DNA of 64,000 nucleotides from Ligaoa zhengdingensis (GTDB taxonomy: Bacteria > Bacillota > Clostridia > Oscillospirales > Ruminococcaceae): assembly GCF_014384885.1 (NCBI RefSeq), contig NZ_JACRST010000005.1, positions 62,001 through 126,000 on the forward strand, read 5' to 3'. This document shows, in pieces, positions 18,193 to 27,453 of the stretch. Every line of letters begins with the position of its first letter. The stretch's first letter is position 1. The notes under the pieces are model-generated. The model was not told the DNA's origin. It worked only from the letters and a program-made list of their open reading frames with translations, and made no database searches. The translations under genes and the position numbers were made by a program.

Positions 18193-19152
18193 ATGGAATG
18201 GCCAAAACGGACACGAACAGCGGATTGGGAAAACGGTGTCCTAACTTTAGATGGAGAAAAGAAATTTGATATTCCGAAGCTGACCGCAGAGATCATGGAG
18301 CGGTTGGCCGGTTACACCCTGGTGGGCTTCCATGTGAAAGGGTATCCGGTGACGGATGAACTGCTGGCCCCCTTTGCCGGGCATAAAAGCATGGTCAACT
18401 TCGGCGTGGAAAACGGCACCCTCACCGACGCCTGTTTCCCCGTTTTTTCCGCCATGCCCAAGCTGCGCATCCTGCTGCTGACCGGGAACGCCGGGATCGA
18501 CGGCAGCGGCCTGTCCGCCCTGCAAGGCTGTAAGCTGGACCTGCTGACCCTTGACCACACTGGGCTGGATGATGCCGGTCTGCTCCAGGCAGCCTCCATC
18601 CCCAAGCTCTCTCATATCTGGATCGACCACACTGCTGTTACTTATGATGGACTGCTGGCTGTCGCCGGCAACAACTACATCAAGCCAGTGGCCCATGTGC
18701 AATTTACCAAGGAGCAGATGGAACACTTCTCCCAGCTCCAGCGGGAAAAGGCCAAAAAGCCCGTCCAGCTGGATGAGCAGGCAGCGTCGGAATGCCGCAG
18801 TGTGTTGTCCGCTTTCTTTGCCGAAATGACAGAATGGGAGCAGTACATGGAGCAGGTTGGGTTTGAAGATGCCGAGGCTGTGCCCCGCCTGCTGGCGATC
18901 TGGGAGAAGTATGTGAGCGAAAAGCCCCGTCTGGGCTATCGGCCTCTGGCCCTCTCATACAGCGCCCAGGGCACCTACAACGGGGAAGAATTCCTTGACG
19001 CGGAGCAGATCACCAAGAACAAGCTCTACATCTACACCAGAGAGAAAAATACCAGCTTTGACCGCCGCTTTCTCATGAAGCGCGTGGGCGAGGGTTGGAT
19101 GATTGACGCGGTGCAGGAGCGGCTGAACGGCTGGCAGCGGACAGGATTGTAA
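18193..19152 (+). CDS. LRR plus NTF2-like protein
   Basis: A 319-residue protein. Residues ~45-165 contain leucine-rich repeats (MPKLRILLLTGNAGIDGSGL, LDLLTLDHTGLDDAGLL, IPKLSHIWIDHTAV). Residues ~195-319 form a compact alpha/beta domain (SVLSAFFAEMTEWEQYM to KRVGEGWMIDAVQERL) like the NTF2-fold immunity proteins. NTF2-like domains are known immunity modules against polymorphic toxins. The start has AGGAGGT upstream and lies 11 bases after the FGE-like gene. Confidence 0.72.
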   Translation: MEWPKRTRTADWENGVLTLDGEKKFDIPKLTAEIMERLAGYTLVGFHVKGYPVTDELLAPFAGHKSMVNFGVENGTLTDACFPVFSAMPKLRILLLTGNAGIDGSGLSALQGCKLDLLTLDHTGLDDAGLLQAASIPKLSHIWIDHTAVTYDGLLAVAGNNYIKPVAHVQFTKEQMEHFSQLQREKAKKPVQLDEQAASECRSVLSAFFAEMTEWEQYMEQVGFEDAEAVPRLLAIWEKYVSEKPRLGYRPLALSYSAQGTYNGEEFLDAEQITKNKLYIYTREKNTSFDRRFLMKRVGEGWMIDAVQERLNGWQRTGL

Positions 19153-19166
19153 GGGAGGCATAATGG

Positions 19167-19736
19167 ATGATATATAGGTTTACGGAAGTATTAAACGATC
19201 TTGTTAATTATTTTCTCCTTGGTGACATTTTGTTGCTGGAGGACTGGAAGCAGGCAAATCATCTTTCAGATGATTTAGCGATGGAGTTTACCACAAACGA
19301 AAGCGGCGACAGGGTATTTGACGAAGGAATTGTAATCCCAATGGCCGGTATTGAAAACTATCCCTATACCATATTGTTCAATCTCTCTGGTGATAGACCG
19401 GAGCTGTGCAAAGAAAGAAACCGATTGCAGCTTAGAAAAAGTGGCTATTCCCTCAAAGTAGATCATAATATGCTGATGCTTTTTACATGGCCAATATTGG
19501 AACAGTTTACGCCTGAAAAGGTGAAAGATCTGATTTCTTACTATAGAGTGCATAAGAAGCCGATGATTGAGCTTGCAAATGGCTGGTATCATATCGAGAT
19601 TTTGGGTGGAGAAACCTTGCAGGATGGGGACTATGAACCTACATTTGAGTTTGTGATACAACCAGCCACAAATGAAGAAGTCACCATAAATGCAGATATG
19701 AATTTTAGCTTTGAAATTACAAGCTCTGCTTATTAG
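19167..19736 (+). CDS. Unknown island protein
   Basis: A 189-residue protein (MIYRFTEVLNDLVNYFLLGD). GGGAGGC lies upstream of the ATG at 19167. N-terminal ~100 residues are mixed alpha/beta, and the C-terminal half ends in a strand-rich segment. No family is recognised with certainty. Base composition is lower in GC than its neighbours, which suggests separate acquisition. Confidence 0.65.
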   Translation: MIYRFTEVLNDLVNYFLLGDILLLEDWKQANHLSDDLAMEFTTNESGDRVFDEGIVIPMAGIENYPYTILFNLSGDRPELCKERNRLQLRKSGYSLKVDHNMLMLFTWPILEQFTPEKVKDLISYYRVHKKPMIELANGWYHIEILGGETLQDGDYEPTFEFVIQPATNEEVTINADMNFSFEITSSAY

Positions 19737-19777
19737 TGAAACCTATCCCTACCGAAGATGGAAAAGGAGATTATGAT

Positions 19778-22700
19778 ATGGATTTATTGAAACAATGCCA
19801 GCAATGGTTTGAACAGGATGAAGCGCAGAAGGTAATCGACACCCTGGAAGCGATTCCTGCCGAGGATCGCACCCCGGAACTGGACAGTGAGCTGGCCAAG
19901 GCATATATTGCCGTTGCACATATAGGAGAACGGGAGCCTTTTGAAAAGGCGCTGGAACTTTTGGCTCCCCATGAGGAGCATTTTGCCGAAGATCACTGCT
20001 GGAATTATCGGATCGCTTCCGCTTATTATTTTCTGGATGAGGAAGGTCCCGCCCTGCGTTACTTTGAAAAGGCCCTGAAAGCCCGCCCCGGAGACAAAGA
20101 TACCCAGGAGTACATAGACGATTGCCGCCGTCGTTTGTCCCTGCCCCGCTTTGAAAAGAACTTCCGTGAAAGGACGCAGGAAGCATGGGCAGCCTTTTCT
20201 CAGATTGAGGTAGAACTGCGTCAAATCATAGAAACTGACGAAACGCACCAGCGCGGCGAAGAACTGGTTGAAAAATGCGGGAACGCGCTCAAAACGGCCC
20301 TGCGTGATACTTCTTTTGAGCTGGGCTTCAATGGCGAAAAGTATGAATTGATCCTCAGTCCAGAGGGCCTTCGCTCCCGCCTGTTCCCGTTGGTGTACTT
20401 CCAGAAGCAGGCCCCAGAATCGGTGCTTGAGCATTGGAATATCTGGGTAGGCCGCCAGCCCTGTGAGGGGTTCGAGCTGCGGGCTGGAGAGATCGAAGTT
20501 CGGGCTGATGATGTGCAGATGTGGGCAGAGGAAACAGAGGATCATCAGGTAAGTCTGGTCCTTTACTGTGAAAAGCTGACGCCGATCTTGAAAGAGGACA
20601 CAGACAAGGTCTGGTGGGCACTCTCTATGCTGGTAGATCAAACCATCGGAGAAGTTTCCGCTATCGCCTTTGTTGCTGGGTTTGATGTTTATGCTCAGCC
20701 GAAAGACGAACCGGCCAAGCTGCTTTCTGAACTGCCGGAGTTGCTGCAAAGCATGGGACTTTCTCTCTGGCGGGATGGCAGCGACTACCTGGAAAACAGC
20801 TACCTTGCCTATGAACTGAAACCGGTGGAGGACCCAGAGGCTGACTGGCGGCTGGATGTCTATACTGGAAGCTGCCGCCTGCCGGTGCTCATCAACGACT
20901 ACCTGACTGCCCGCAGTGATATGGTGGATGAGTACCACAAGGATGGCATTGCCGCTGGATTCCTCCTGTACCCGCTGTCCGGTTTTACCGGTGAGGAACG
21001 AGTGAAAGTCATTCTGGATTTCCGGGATAACCTGCGGGATGCCATCCTGCGGGATGCAGGAGAGGAAGCCGTGACCTTCCTGGGTGGGGCCACTGGTCTG
21101 TATTGTGGGTATCTGGATTTTATCGCCTGGGATCTGCCCGCTGTACTAACAGCAGCACAGGCATTCTTTGAGGGAAGCGACTTGCCCTATGCTCACTTCC
21201 ACGCATTCCGGCGGGATGTGGGTGGTGTGCCACTGCTGGACGAGAAAGAACCGGAGCCTGATATTCATGAGGAAACTGGCTCCCTGCTCTCGGCGGAGGA
21301 TATTGAAACACTGGAATCCTTTGATGAAGGAACCACCGGTTACTTTGAGAAAATGCTCGGCTGGCTGGAGGATTTTATCAAAAGTGGCGTAGAAGAAGGA
21401 CGATTCAGCGAAAAACAGGCTCACCAGGATTTGCAGATTGCCCTCTGGTATGCCTTTGCCTGCCTTAATCTGGACGATTACATCCACTACTACCGCGCTG
21501 CGGAATGGATGAAGGATTCGGAGAAAAACGCCACGGGCTGCGCTACCTGGTACTACCGGTATTCTGTGGCGTTGATGTATTGCGGCAGGCTGGAAGAAGC
21601 ACTGGAATATGCGGAGCGGGGCGCTCTGGAGGAGCCGGACTACCCCTGGATCTGGCTCCATCTGGGCAAGCTGCGGGCGCATTTTGGCGATAAATCCGGT
21701 GCGCTGGATGCCGTCAAGCAAGGATTAAAACTGGAACCGGGAGATTATGAGTTCCTGACCTTAAAAAAAGAGATCAAAGCCGGAGCCACCCTGGAACAGA
21801 TGGAATATCATTGGATCAATCCCGATGCTGACCAAACGCTCCAGCGGGGACTGGACGGGAATGCGGATGATAAACAATGCGCCATAGCCTGCATTCGGGT
21901 GGACGAAGCAGGACTTGCCGAATTTTATGAGCTGTTCCACCCAGAGCGGTATAGCTATGAGAAAAACTCCCCCTGCTGTGAATTCCAATATCCAGTGCAG
22001 GAACATCTTGTGGAGCTGTCCTTCCGTATGAATGAAGCTGGACTCTCCAAGATGGGAACCGACTGGCTGCGGCAGCTCAAGGAACGGCTGGACAGCGGTG
22101 AATGGCTGACCCACACCCCTGAAGGAGAACCAGAGGGCATTCTAACAGGTGTGTTTGTGGACCAGACCCGCCGCATTGGTCTTGTCTATCAACAGCCGGG
22201 AGACGATCAGTATTTTCAGATTTTCCTGAACCCGGACGGTACGAAGGCGGATGCCTTCTGGTCCTCAAGAAAAAACAGTGAGCCAGAGGTTTATTCGGAG
22301 GATGAGATGTCTGCGATAGAGCAGCACATCAAAAACACCTTTGGTGAGTTTGAGAATGTGTTCCATGAGCTGGTTTCTCCTGACATCCATGTGGACATCT
22401 GCGTTGTTCCACCCTCTGATGAGCGGGACTATTACACACTGGTAACGATGGGCATGGGTGCTCATCGGATGAATGTGCCGGAGGAACTGGCGGAATACAA
22501 GCTGGAGCGAGCAGAGCTGGCCATCGCTCTGCCACCGGATTGGAAACTGGATGAGGAATCCCTGAAGGATGAGCGGTGGTACTGGCCTATTGGTCTCTTG
22601 AAAGTGTTGGCTCGCCTGCCCATTTCCAACGATACCTGGCTGGGCTTTGGCCACACAATGGACAAGCAATCGCCGTTTGCAGAGGACACGAAGCTCACCG

Positions 22701-24208
22701 CCGCTATTCTGACCGGTCCCCAGGGCGTGGAGGAAGGCGGCGAAGTCTGCACTTTGCCGAGCGGCGAGGAGGTCAACTTCTATCAGGTGATCCCGCTCTA
22801 TCATAATGAGATGGAGTATAAGATGGAGCATGATGCGGACGCCCTGCTTGAAAAGATGGCAGGCATCAGTTTTGTGGTCAATCCCACCCGCCAGAATGCC
22901 ATCACCAGAGGAACGCTTGCAGAGGAGGAGTTCACCGGCGATATGGACGATGCCGCATGGCACCTGGAATCCATTCAGGAAAAGGGCTTGCCGGTGAATG
23001 AGATCAATGCCTACAACCACATGGCAATCTATCTGCGCTGGTGCATAGAGCATGATCTGATGAGCGCGGAATTTATGGAGCGGTACTGGGAGCAGGTGCA
23101 GCCGTTTATGGCAGATCTGAGCCGCGCCGATCTGCGTGGCTTTATCCGGGACCAGCTGAAAGGACAGCTCTTTGGGGCGCTGTTCAACAAGGAGGGCGCA
23201 GCCTTTGCTGGATATTACTATGGCGAGGCGGATAGCCCGTACTTCCCCAGCGACATTGATAACTATGCTTTGGAGTATTTCGGTTCAGAGCAATATTATT
23301 CCGATAAGTTCCAGGATGAAGCCTATCTGTTCATCCCATTTGATGAAAACTATTATCAGGCTATGGCAAAAGTCATGGAAAAGCGGTTCGCCAACTGGCA
23401 GGGACAGAGTTTCGATGAGGCCACTCTGGAGCCTTCAGACCTTGCGGAAGCCATGATGGAATATCTGGACTGTGAATGTACCTATTTCCCCTCAATGACG
23501 GATGATGACCCCATCATGTCGGCATATAACTATGCCAAACGGGAAAGTGTCAAAGAGGGCCTTGTGCCGGTTCTGATTAAGGCGGATGACGAAATCCTGT
23601 GGGAATGCCTGATTATGAATTCTAACCCGGACAGCGATGGCGAGGACGACTTTGCTTTCGACCCGGACAAAGTTGCCGAATACCGGAAGAAAATGCTCTC
23701 CGCCCCTGTCGAGAACAGTAAGGCAGTCCTGGAGGAAATGATTGGGCAGCGCAAGGAAGAAGCCGAGGATGACGATATGGACTGGGATGAGGAGATCCTG
23801 GGCGAGATGGAGGGCGGATATGATAACCGTCGTTTTTCAAGCTACTGGAATTCCGATAATAATATGACCTATCCTCTCATTCTGGCTAAAATCCCCGTGA
23901 AGAATCCTTGGGAGATATTCGCCTACCTGCCCTTTGGTGGCTGGAATGAGTGTCCTGACACGCCGGAGTTAATGGCAGTTGCGAAATACTGGTTTGAACA
24001 GCATGGGGCGGTGCCTGCTGCCATGAGCCACGACGAGTTGGAGTTCCTGCTCCCGGCTCCTGTTTCCGAGAAAGAGGCCATAGATGTGGCGGTGGAGCTG
24101 TACGGCTTCTGCCCCGATGTGATTGACCAGGGGCCGGAGGACGCCACCGTGGGCGCTCTGGCCGATGTGCTGCGACAGTCCACTGTTTGGTACTTCTGGT
24201 GGGATTGA
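19778..24208 (+). CDS. Giant polyimmunity-like protein: TPR, SUFU, DUF4253
   Basis: A 1476-residue cytoplasmic protein. TPR-like helices occupy residues ~1-130 and ~590-665 (YYRYSVALMYCGRLEEALEY). Unknown alpha/beta domains fill ~150-550. A SUFU (suppressor of fused-like) domain spans ~850-1035 (YYTLVTMGMGAHRMNVP, DTWLGFGHTMDK, EVNFYQVIPLYHNE). A DDAAWH-type helical domain spans ~1055-1200. The C-terminus (~1370-1476) is a complete DUF4253: PFGGWNECPDT, VELYGFCPDV and the terminal TVWYFWWD. SUFU and DUF4253 are known immunity-type domains, and several in one chain define a polyimmunity protein. The ATG at 19778 is chosen because AAGGAG lies eight bases before it; a GTG at 19736 lacks one. Confidence 0.85.
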   Translation: MDLLKQCQQWFEQDEAQKVIDTLEAIPAEDRTPELDSELAKAYIAVAHIGEREPFEKALELLAPHEEHFAEDHCWNYRIASAYYFLDEEGPALRYFEKALKARPGDKDTQEYIDDCRRRLSLPRFEKNFRERTQEAWAAFSQIEVELRQIIETDETHQRGEELVEKCGNALKTALRDTSFELGFNGEKYELILSPEGLRSRLFPLVYFQKQAPESVLEHWNIWVGRQPCEGFELRAGEIEVRADDVQMWAEETEDHQVSLVLYCEKLTPILKEDTDKVWWALSMLVDQTIGEVSAIAFVAGFDVYAQPKDEPAKLLSELPELLQSMGLSLWRDGSDYLENSYLAYELKPVEDPEADWRLDVYTGSCRLPVLINDYLTARSDMVDEYHKDGIAAGFLLYPLSGFTGEERVKVILDFRDNLRDAILRDAGEEAVTFLGGATGLYCGYLDFIAWDLPAVLTAAQAFFEGSDLPYAHFHAFRRDVGGVPLLDEKEPEPDIHEETGSLLSAEDIETLESFDEGTTGYFEKMLGWLEDFIKSGVEEGRFSEKQAHQDLQIALWYAFACLNLDDYIHYYRAAEWMKDSEKNATGCATWYYRYSVALMYCGRLEEALEYAERGALEEPDYPWIWLHLGKLRAHFGDKSGALDAVKQGLKLEPGDYEFLTLKKEIKAGATLEQMEYHWINPDADQTLQRGLDGNADDKQCAIACIRVDEAGLAEFYELFHPERYSYEKNSPCCEFQYPVQEHLVELSFRMNEAGLSKMGTDWLRQLKERLDSGEWLTHTPEGEPEGILTGVFVDQTRRIGLVYQQPGDDQYFQIFLNPDGTKADAFWSSRKNSEPEVYSEDEMSAIEQHIKNTFGEFENVFHELVSPDIHVDICVVPPSDERDYYTLVTMGMGAHRMNVPEELAEYKLERAELAIALPPDWKLDEESLKDERWYWPIGLLKVLARLPISNDTWLGFGHTMDKQSPFAEDTKLTAAILTGPQGVEEGGEVCTLPSGEEVNFYQVIPLYHNEMEYKMEHDADALLEKMAGISFVVNPTRQNAITRGTLAEEEFTGDMDDAAWHLESIQEKGLPVNEINAYNHMAIYLRWCIEHDLMSAEFMERYWEQVQPFMADLSRADLRGFIRDQLKGQLFGALFNKEGAAFAGYYYGEADSPYFPSDIDNYALEYFGSEQYYSDKFQDEAYLFIPFDENYYQAMAKVMEKRFANWQGQSFDEATLEPSDLAEAMMEYLDCECTYFPSMTDDDPIMSAYNYAKRESVKEGLVPVLIKADDEILWECLIMNSNPDSDGEDDFAFDPDKVAEYRKKMLSAPVENSKAVLEEMIGQRKEEAEDDDMDWDEEILGEMEGGYDNRRFSSYWNSDNNMTYPLILAKIPVKNPWEIFAYLPFGGWNECPDTPELMAVAKYWFEQHGAVPAAMSHDELEFLLPAPVSEKEAIDVAVELYGFCPDVIDQGPEDATVGALADVLRQSTVWYFWWD

Positions 24209-24221
24209 AAGGAGGATTTTT

Positions 24222-24929
24222 GTGGGATACGATGTGAGTTTTCACCCGATTTCACCAGAGGAAATGCGGGAATGGTATTTTACTCCCTTAACCTGGATAC
24301 AGCAGGGACAGGAGGAAAAAGTGCTGGCCCTTGCCGCGCAGCATGGAATGGAGGATTTCTATACCGAAAAATATCTGAATACCTTGCGCGTTGGGGCTGA
24401 AACGGAATCTAACGAGCTGTTTGACAAAAGCCACGGCTTTTACATTGCGGTGGTCCAGGGATTTTTCCGCGATTACTATTACACCCGGGGAAGCGGCTTT
24501 TCCTTCCTGTTGGAGGAGAAGCCGGAATATGCCCGGTATTTCACGCCGTGGGCACAGGTGGCACCAACCGCCTTTCCCAATCCGGCAGAAAATCAGATCA
24601 TCGAAAATTACTGCTCCGGTGTGTACCTGTCTCCAAAGCAGGTCGTGCAGCTTCTCCGGGATCTGGAGCAGATGCCAAAGGTGCTGGAGGATCTGGAGGG
24701 GCTTTGGCGCGATGGACAGTTTGCAGTGCTGAAAAAGGCCCTCACTGCCGCGGCGGAACTGGGTGTCGGCCTGCTGGAAGCTACCGAGGTGGTGGAACCA
24801 AACCCCATCTCCCCCAATGAGAGTACCAGCTATTCCAACCTGTACCACTGTGATCGAGATGGGGTGTATCTTTATATGGACACCGTCAGCAGACAGATCG
24901 AAGATGCTATCAGGAAAAGTGAGGAATAA
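24222..24929 (+). CDS. Unknown island protein
   Basis: A 235-residue protein starting at a GTG (MGYDVSFHPISPEEMREWYF) with AAAGGAGG upstream. It is helical and soluble. I do not recognise a family name. The start overlaps nothing; a longer frame into the previous gene has no ribosome binding site. It lies between the giant polyimmunity-like gene and the DUF4261 gene and is probably co-transcribed with both. Confidence 0.7.
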   Translation: MGYDVSFHPISPEEMREWYFTPLTWIQQGQEEKVLALAAQHGMEDFYTEKYLNTLRVGAETESNELFDKSHGFYIAVVQGFFRDYYYTRGSGFSFLLEEKPEYARYFTPWAQVAPTAFPNPAENQIIENYCSGVYLSPKQVVQLLRDLEQMPKVLEDLEGLWRDGQFAVLKKALTAAAELGVGLLEATEVVEPNPISPNESTSYSNLYHCDRDGVYLYMDTVSRQIEDAIRKSEE

Positions 24930-24931
24930 GT

Positions 24932-25810
24932 ATGAGCAATAAAGTGTTCCAGCAAAACCTGGATGACAAAAAAGGCTCCCAGCCCGGAGGCCCCTATCTC
25001 ATTCAGATGCTGTTCAAAGAACCGGTAGAAATGCCGGATAAAGAAAAAATGACTGCCATAATGGAGAAGTACATCGGATCAACAGAGTGCTTCTGTTATG
25101 ATAAGAAAATGGCCGGTTTTGCCGCACAGGAGCATATTGCAGAGTTCAAGGACGGAAAATGCCCGGTGCAGCTGATGGTGATGAAATGCGACAAGTTCAA
25201 GGGCAAAGGCTTTGATGCCTTCCTGATGAGCCAGATGTGGGACTGCCAGGAGGACCGGGAGCGGATCTTCCGGGAGTGCAAATATCAGGTGGTAGCCACC
25301 GATATGCTGGCTGCGACACTTCCGGCGTTGGAGCGTGCCAACCTGGATGCCGACTTTTTGAAGGCTCTTGCGGAGCTGTACCCCACCTGTGAGGCATTCT
25401 ATTTCCAGAACTGCGGCAAGCTGTTTCTGGCAGAGGATGTACGCTCCCACCAGATTGAGGGTCCGGATCGGTTCATCCGCTTTGGGGTCAATGTCCGCTT
25501 CTTTAACATTGAGGGCACTGAGGATATGCTCATCGACACGGTGGGCATGAGTACCCTGTTTCTGCCCGACCTCCAGTACCACTTCCACGACATGGACCCA
25601 AACTGGGTGGTAAACCACGCCTATAATGTTGCGTCCTATATTCTGGAGCATGATAATCCCATTGGGGATGGTGAAACCATAGACGGCGTGGCGGATGGCC
25701 AGATGTGTCGGGAGATCCAGTGGAAGTGCCAGTATGAGGACGCCCTGATCCAGCCGCCCAGAGGGGTGCTGGACATCAACATGGGAAACTATGCTTCGGG
25801 AGGACGCTGA
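24932..25810 (+). CDS. DUF4261 protein
   Basis: A 292-residue protein. The C-terminal half carries the DUF4261 signature (GMSTLFLPDLQYHFHDMDP, NWVVNHAYNVASYILEHDNP and QWKCQYEDALIQPPRGVLDI). The N-terminal half (residues ~20-180) is an alpha/beta domain common in this family. DUF4261 proteins are of unknown biochemistry and often sit beside immunity genes. The gene starts two bases after the previous stop and its stop abuts the next small ORF. Confidence 0.85.
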   Translation: MSNKVFQQNLDDKKGSQPGGPYLIQMLFKEPVEMPDKEKMTAIMEKYIGSTECFCYDKKMAGFAAQEHIAEFKDGKCPVQLMVMKCDKFKGKGFDAFLMSQMWDCQEDRERIFRECKYQVVATDMLAATLPALERANLDADFLKALAELYPTCEAFYFQNCGKLFLAEDVRSHQIEGPDRFIRFGVNVRFFNIEGTEDMLIDTVGMSTLFLPDLQYHFHDMDPNWVVNHAYNVASYILEHDNPIGDGETIDGVADGQMCREIQWKCQYEDALIQPPRGVLDINMGNYASGGR

Positions 25811-25951
25811 ATGAATGGCGTTGTGCTCCTGGTAGGCGGACTTCTGCTTGTGGCGGTGATCAAGCTGATTATAGATCGAAATTGGATCGGCCTGCTTCTC
25901 TGTGCTGTCGCCCTGCTTCTGGTCTTTGGGGCTGGACACCATACAAAATAG
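25811..25951 (+). CDS. 46-residue membrane protein at the island end
   Basis: Directly after the DUF4261 stop codon an ATG opens a 46-residue frame with two hydrophobic segments (VVLLVGGLLLVAVIKLII and IGLLLCAVALLLVFGAG) joined by a short DRNW turn. The pattern is that of a genuine small two-pass membrane protein. GGGAGGACGC overlaps the previous gene end and could act as ribosome binding site. Function unknown. It ends 28 bases before the WYL regulator. Confidence 0.55.
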   Translation: MNGVVLLVGGLLLVAVIKLIIDRNWIGLLLCAVALLLVFGAGHHTK

Positions 25952-25979
25952 GCCATTTTAAGAATCGAGGAGGTGAAGT

Positions 25980-26942
25980 ATGCAGAATTCAACAAATATG
26001 CGGATACTGGAATTACTCCGGTTTCTCTATGAGCGGACCGATGAAAACCATCCCGCCACAGTATCTGACATCATTGCCCATCTGAATGGAAAAGGAATTC
26101 AGGCAGTGCGGCAGACTGTTTACGCAGATACCAATGCGCTGATCGATGCGGGGATTGATATTGTGGTGGTTAAGAGTACCCAAAACCAATATTTTATGGG
26201 AAACCGCCTGTTTGAGTATCCAGAACTGAAAATGCTGACAGACGCAGTAGCATCCTCGAAGATCATTTCTGCCAAGAAGTCTGAGGAACTGGTGCAGAAA
26301 TTATGCCGTCTGACCAGTCTACATCAGGCAAAGCAGCTTCAAAAATTTGCTGCTTTATCCAGCCGTGTCAAACCGCATAATGAAAAGGTTTACTACATCA
26401 TTGACAATATCCAAACAGCGATTGGAAACCATCAGCAAATTCGGTTCCAATACTATGAATATACTCAAGAAAAAAAGAAAATCTTAAAGCATGATGGATA
26501 TTATTATGTCGTAAATCCTTATGCGCTTGAATGGAAAAATGACCATTACTATTTGATTGGATTTTCTCTGAAGCATCAGAAAATTGCTCACTTCCGTGTA
26601 GATCGGCTAACAAGTGTAGAAAATCTGGAAACTTACTTTATGCCGATAGAGGGATTTGATGTAGCCTCCTATACAAATAAAATGGTTGATATGTTTACAT
26701 CGGAGTCATCGAAGGAAGTAACCCTTCTATGTGAAAACGAATTGATGAGAGTAATCATAGATCATTATGGAGAAGATGCTGCTGTTGATAGGTATGATGA
26801 TACACACTTCACAGCCAAAATTGAAGTGAACCCCAGTGGAACTTTTTATGGCTGGATATTCAAATTCAAAGGGAAAATAAAAATTCTCTCTCCCAAAGAG
26901 TGCATTACGGAAATGCAGCAAATCGCTCAGGAATTTATATAG
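25980..26942 (+). CDS. WYL-domain transcriptional regulator
   Basis: A 320-residue protein. Residues ~5-75 form a winged HTH (MRILELLRFLYERTDENHPA). Residues ~140-230 form the WYL domain (YYVVNPYALEWKNDHYYLIGFS, HFRVDRL), and the C-terminus is the WCX extension. WYL proteins sense nucleic-acid or nucleotide ligands and often control defence genes. GGAGGTG precedes the ATG. It follows the cargo array on the same strand, so it may regulate the array or the ICE. The GC content falls here compared with the island. Confidence 0.87.
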   Translation: MQNSTNMRILELLRFLYERTDENHPATVSDIIAHLNGKGIQAVRQTVYADTNALIDAGIDIVVVKSTQNQYFMGNRLFEYPELKMLTDAVASSKIISAKKSEELVQKLCRLTSLHQAKQLQKFAALSSRVKPHNEKVYYIIDNIQTAIGNHQQIRFQYYEYTQEKKKILKHDGYYYVVNPYALEWKNDHYYLIGFSLKHQKIAHFRVDRLTSVENLETYFMPIEGFDVASYTNKMVDMFTSESSKEVTLLCENELMRVIIDHYGEDAAVDRYDDTHFTAKIEVNPSGTFYGWIFKFKGKIKILSPKECITEMQQIAQEFI

Positions 26943-27011
26943 CGCAAAAGAGGTGTTATTGATTTTTAACACCTCTTTTCAAATGAAATTTTTATCCTTG
27001 AAGTGAACAGA

Positions 27012-27056
27012 TGTTCGATATACAATATAAGCAAGATGTTCGCAGTTCGTCGAACA
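27012..27056. promoter_or_regulatory. Operator region of the XRE/ImmA genes
   Basis: A TGTTCG half-site (27012-27017) and a 20-base site TGTTCGCAGTTCGTCGAACA (27037-27056) lie just before the XRE gene. The second matches the perfect palindrome at 28139-28158 in its outer bases, so the same repressor probably binds both. Confidence 0.6.
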
Positions 27057-27073
27057 AATGAGAGGTGAATGCT

Positions 27074-27442
27074 GTGGGCAATATAACTTTTGGATCATTT
27101 ATAGCCGAGAAACGCAAGGCGCACAAATTCAATTTACGCGATACAGCCAAGCATTTGAATATTGCTTACGGTTATCTGTGTGATATTGAGCAAAGCCGCC
27201 GTCCTGCACCCAATGGAGATTTTGTGGAACGCATCTCTGCCTTTCTGAATTTGGATAAATCAGAACATGAGTTGCTTTTGGATCTGGCTGCAAAATCACG
27301 CAATACAGTATCTGCTGATTTGCCAGACTATATCATGGAAAAAGATATTGTTCGGGCAGCCTTGCGTGTGGCAAAAGAAGTAGATGCTACCGATGAAGAA
27401 TGGCAGACATTTATGAAAATGCTAAAGGAGCGTAAACGATAG
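27074..27442 (+). CDS. XRE-family repressor (ImmR-like)
   Basis: A 122-residue regulator. Residues ~5-65 are an HTH (FIAEKRKAHKFNLRDTAKHL, YLCDIEQSRR), with a helical C-terminus. The GTG at 27074 is chosen because GAGAGGTG lies six bases before it. It is followed 11 bases on by an ImmA/IrrE-type protease gene. In ICEBs1 and its relatives such a repressor holds the element silent and is cut by the protease after DNA damage. A matching role is inferred from gene order and from the shared operators. Confidence 0.82.
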   Translation: MGNITFGSFIAEKRKAHKFNLRDTAKHLNIAYGYLCDIEQSRRPAPNGDFVERISAFLNLDKSEHELLLDLAAKSRNTVSADLPDYIMEKDIVRAALRVAKEVDATDEEWQTFMKMLKERKR

Positions 27443-27453
27443 GGGGGAGAGCT

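Noticed and set aside
9265..25951. A toxin gene belonging to the immunity-like island
   Set aside because: No protein with a secretion signal, RHS/YD repeats, LXG or other toxin stalk was found; all large proteins look cytoplasmic.
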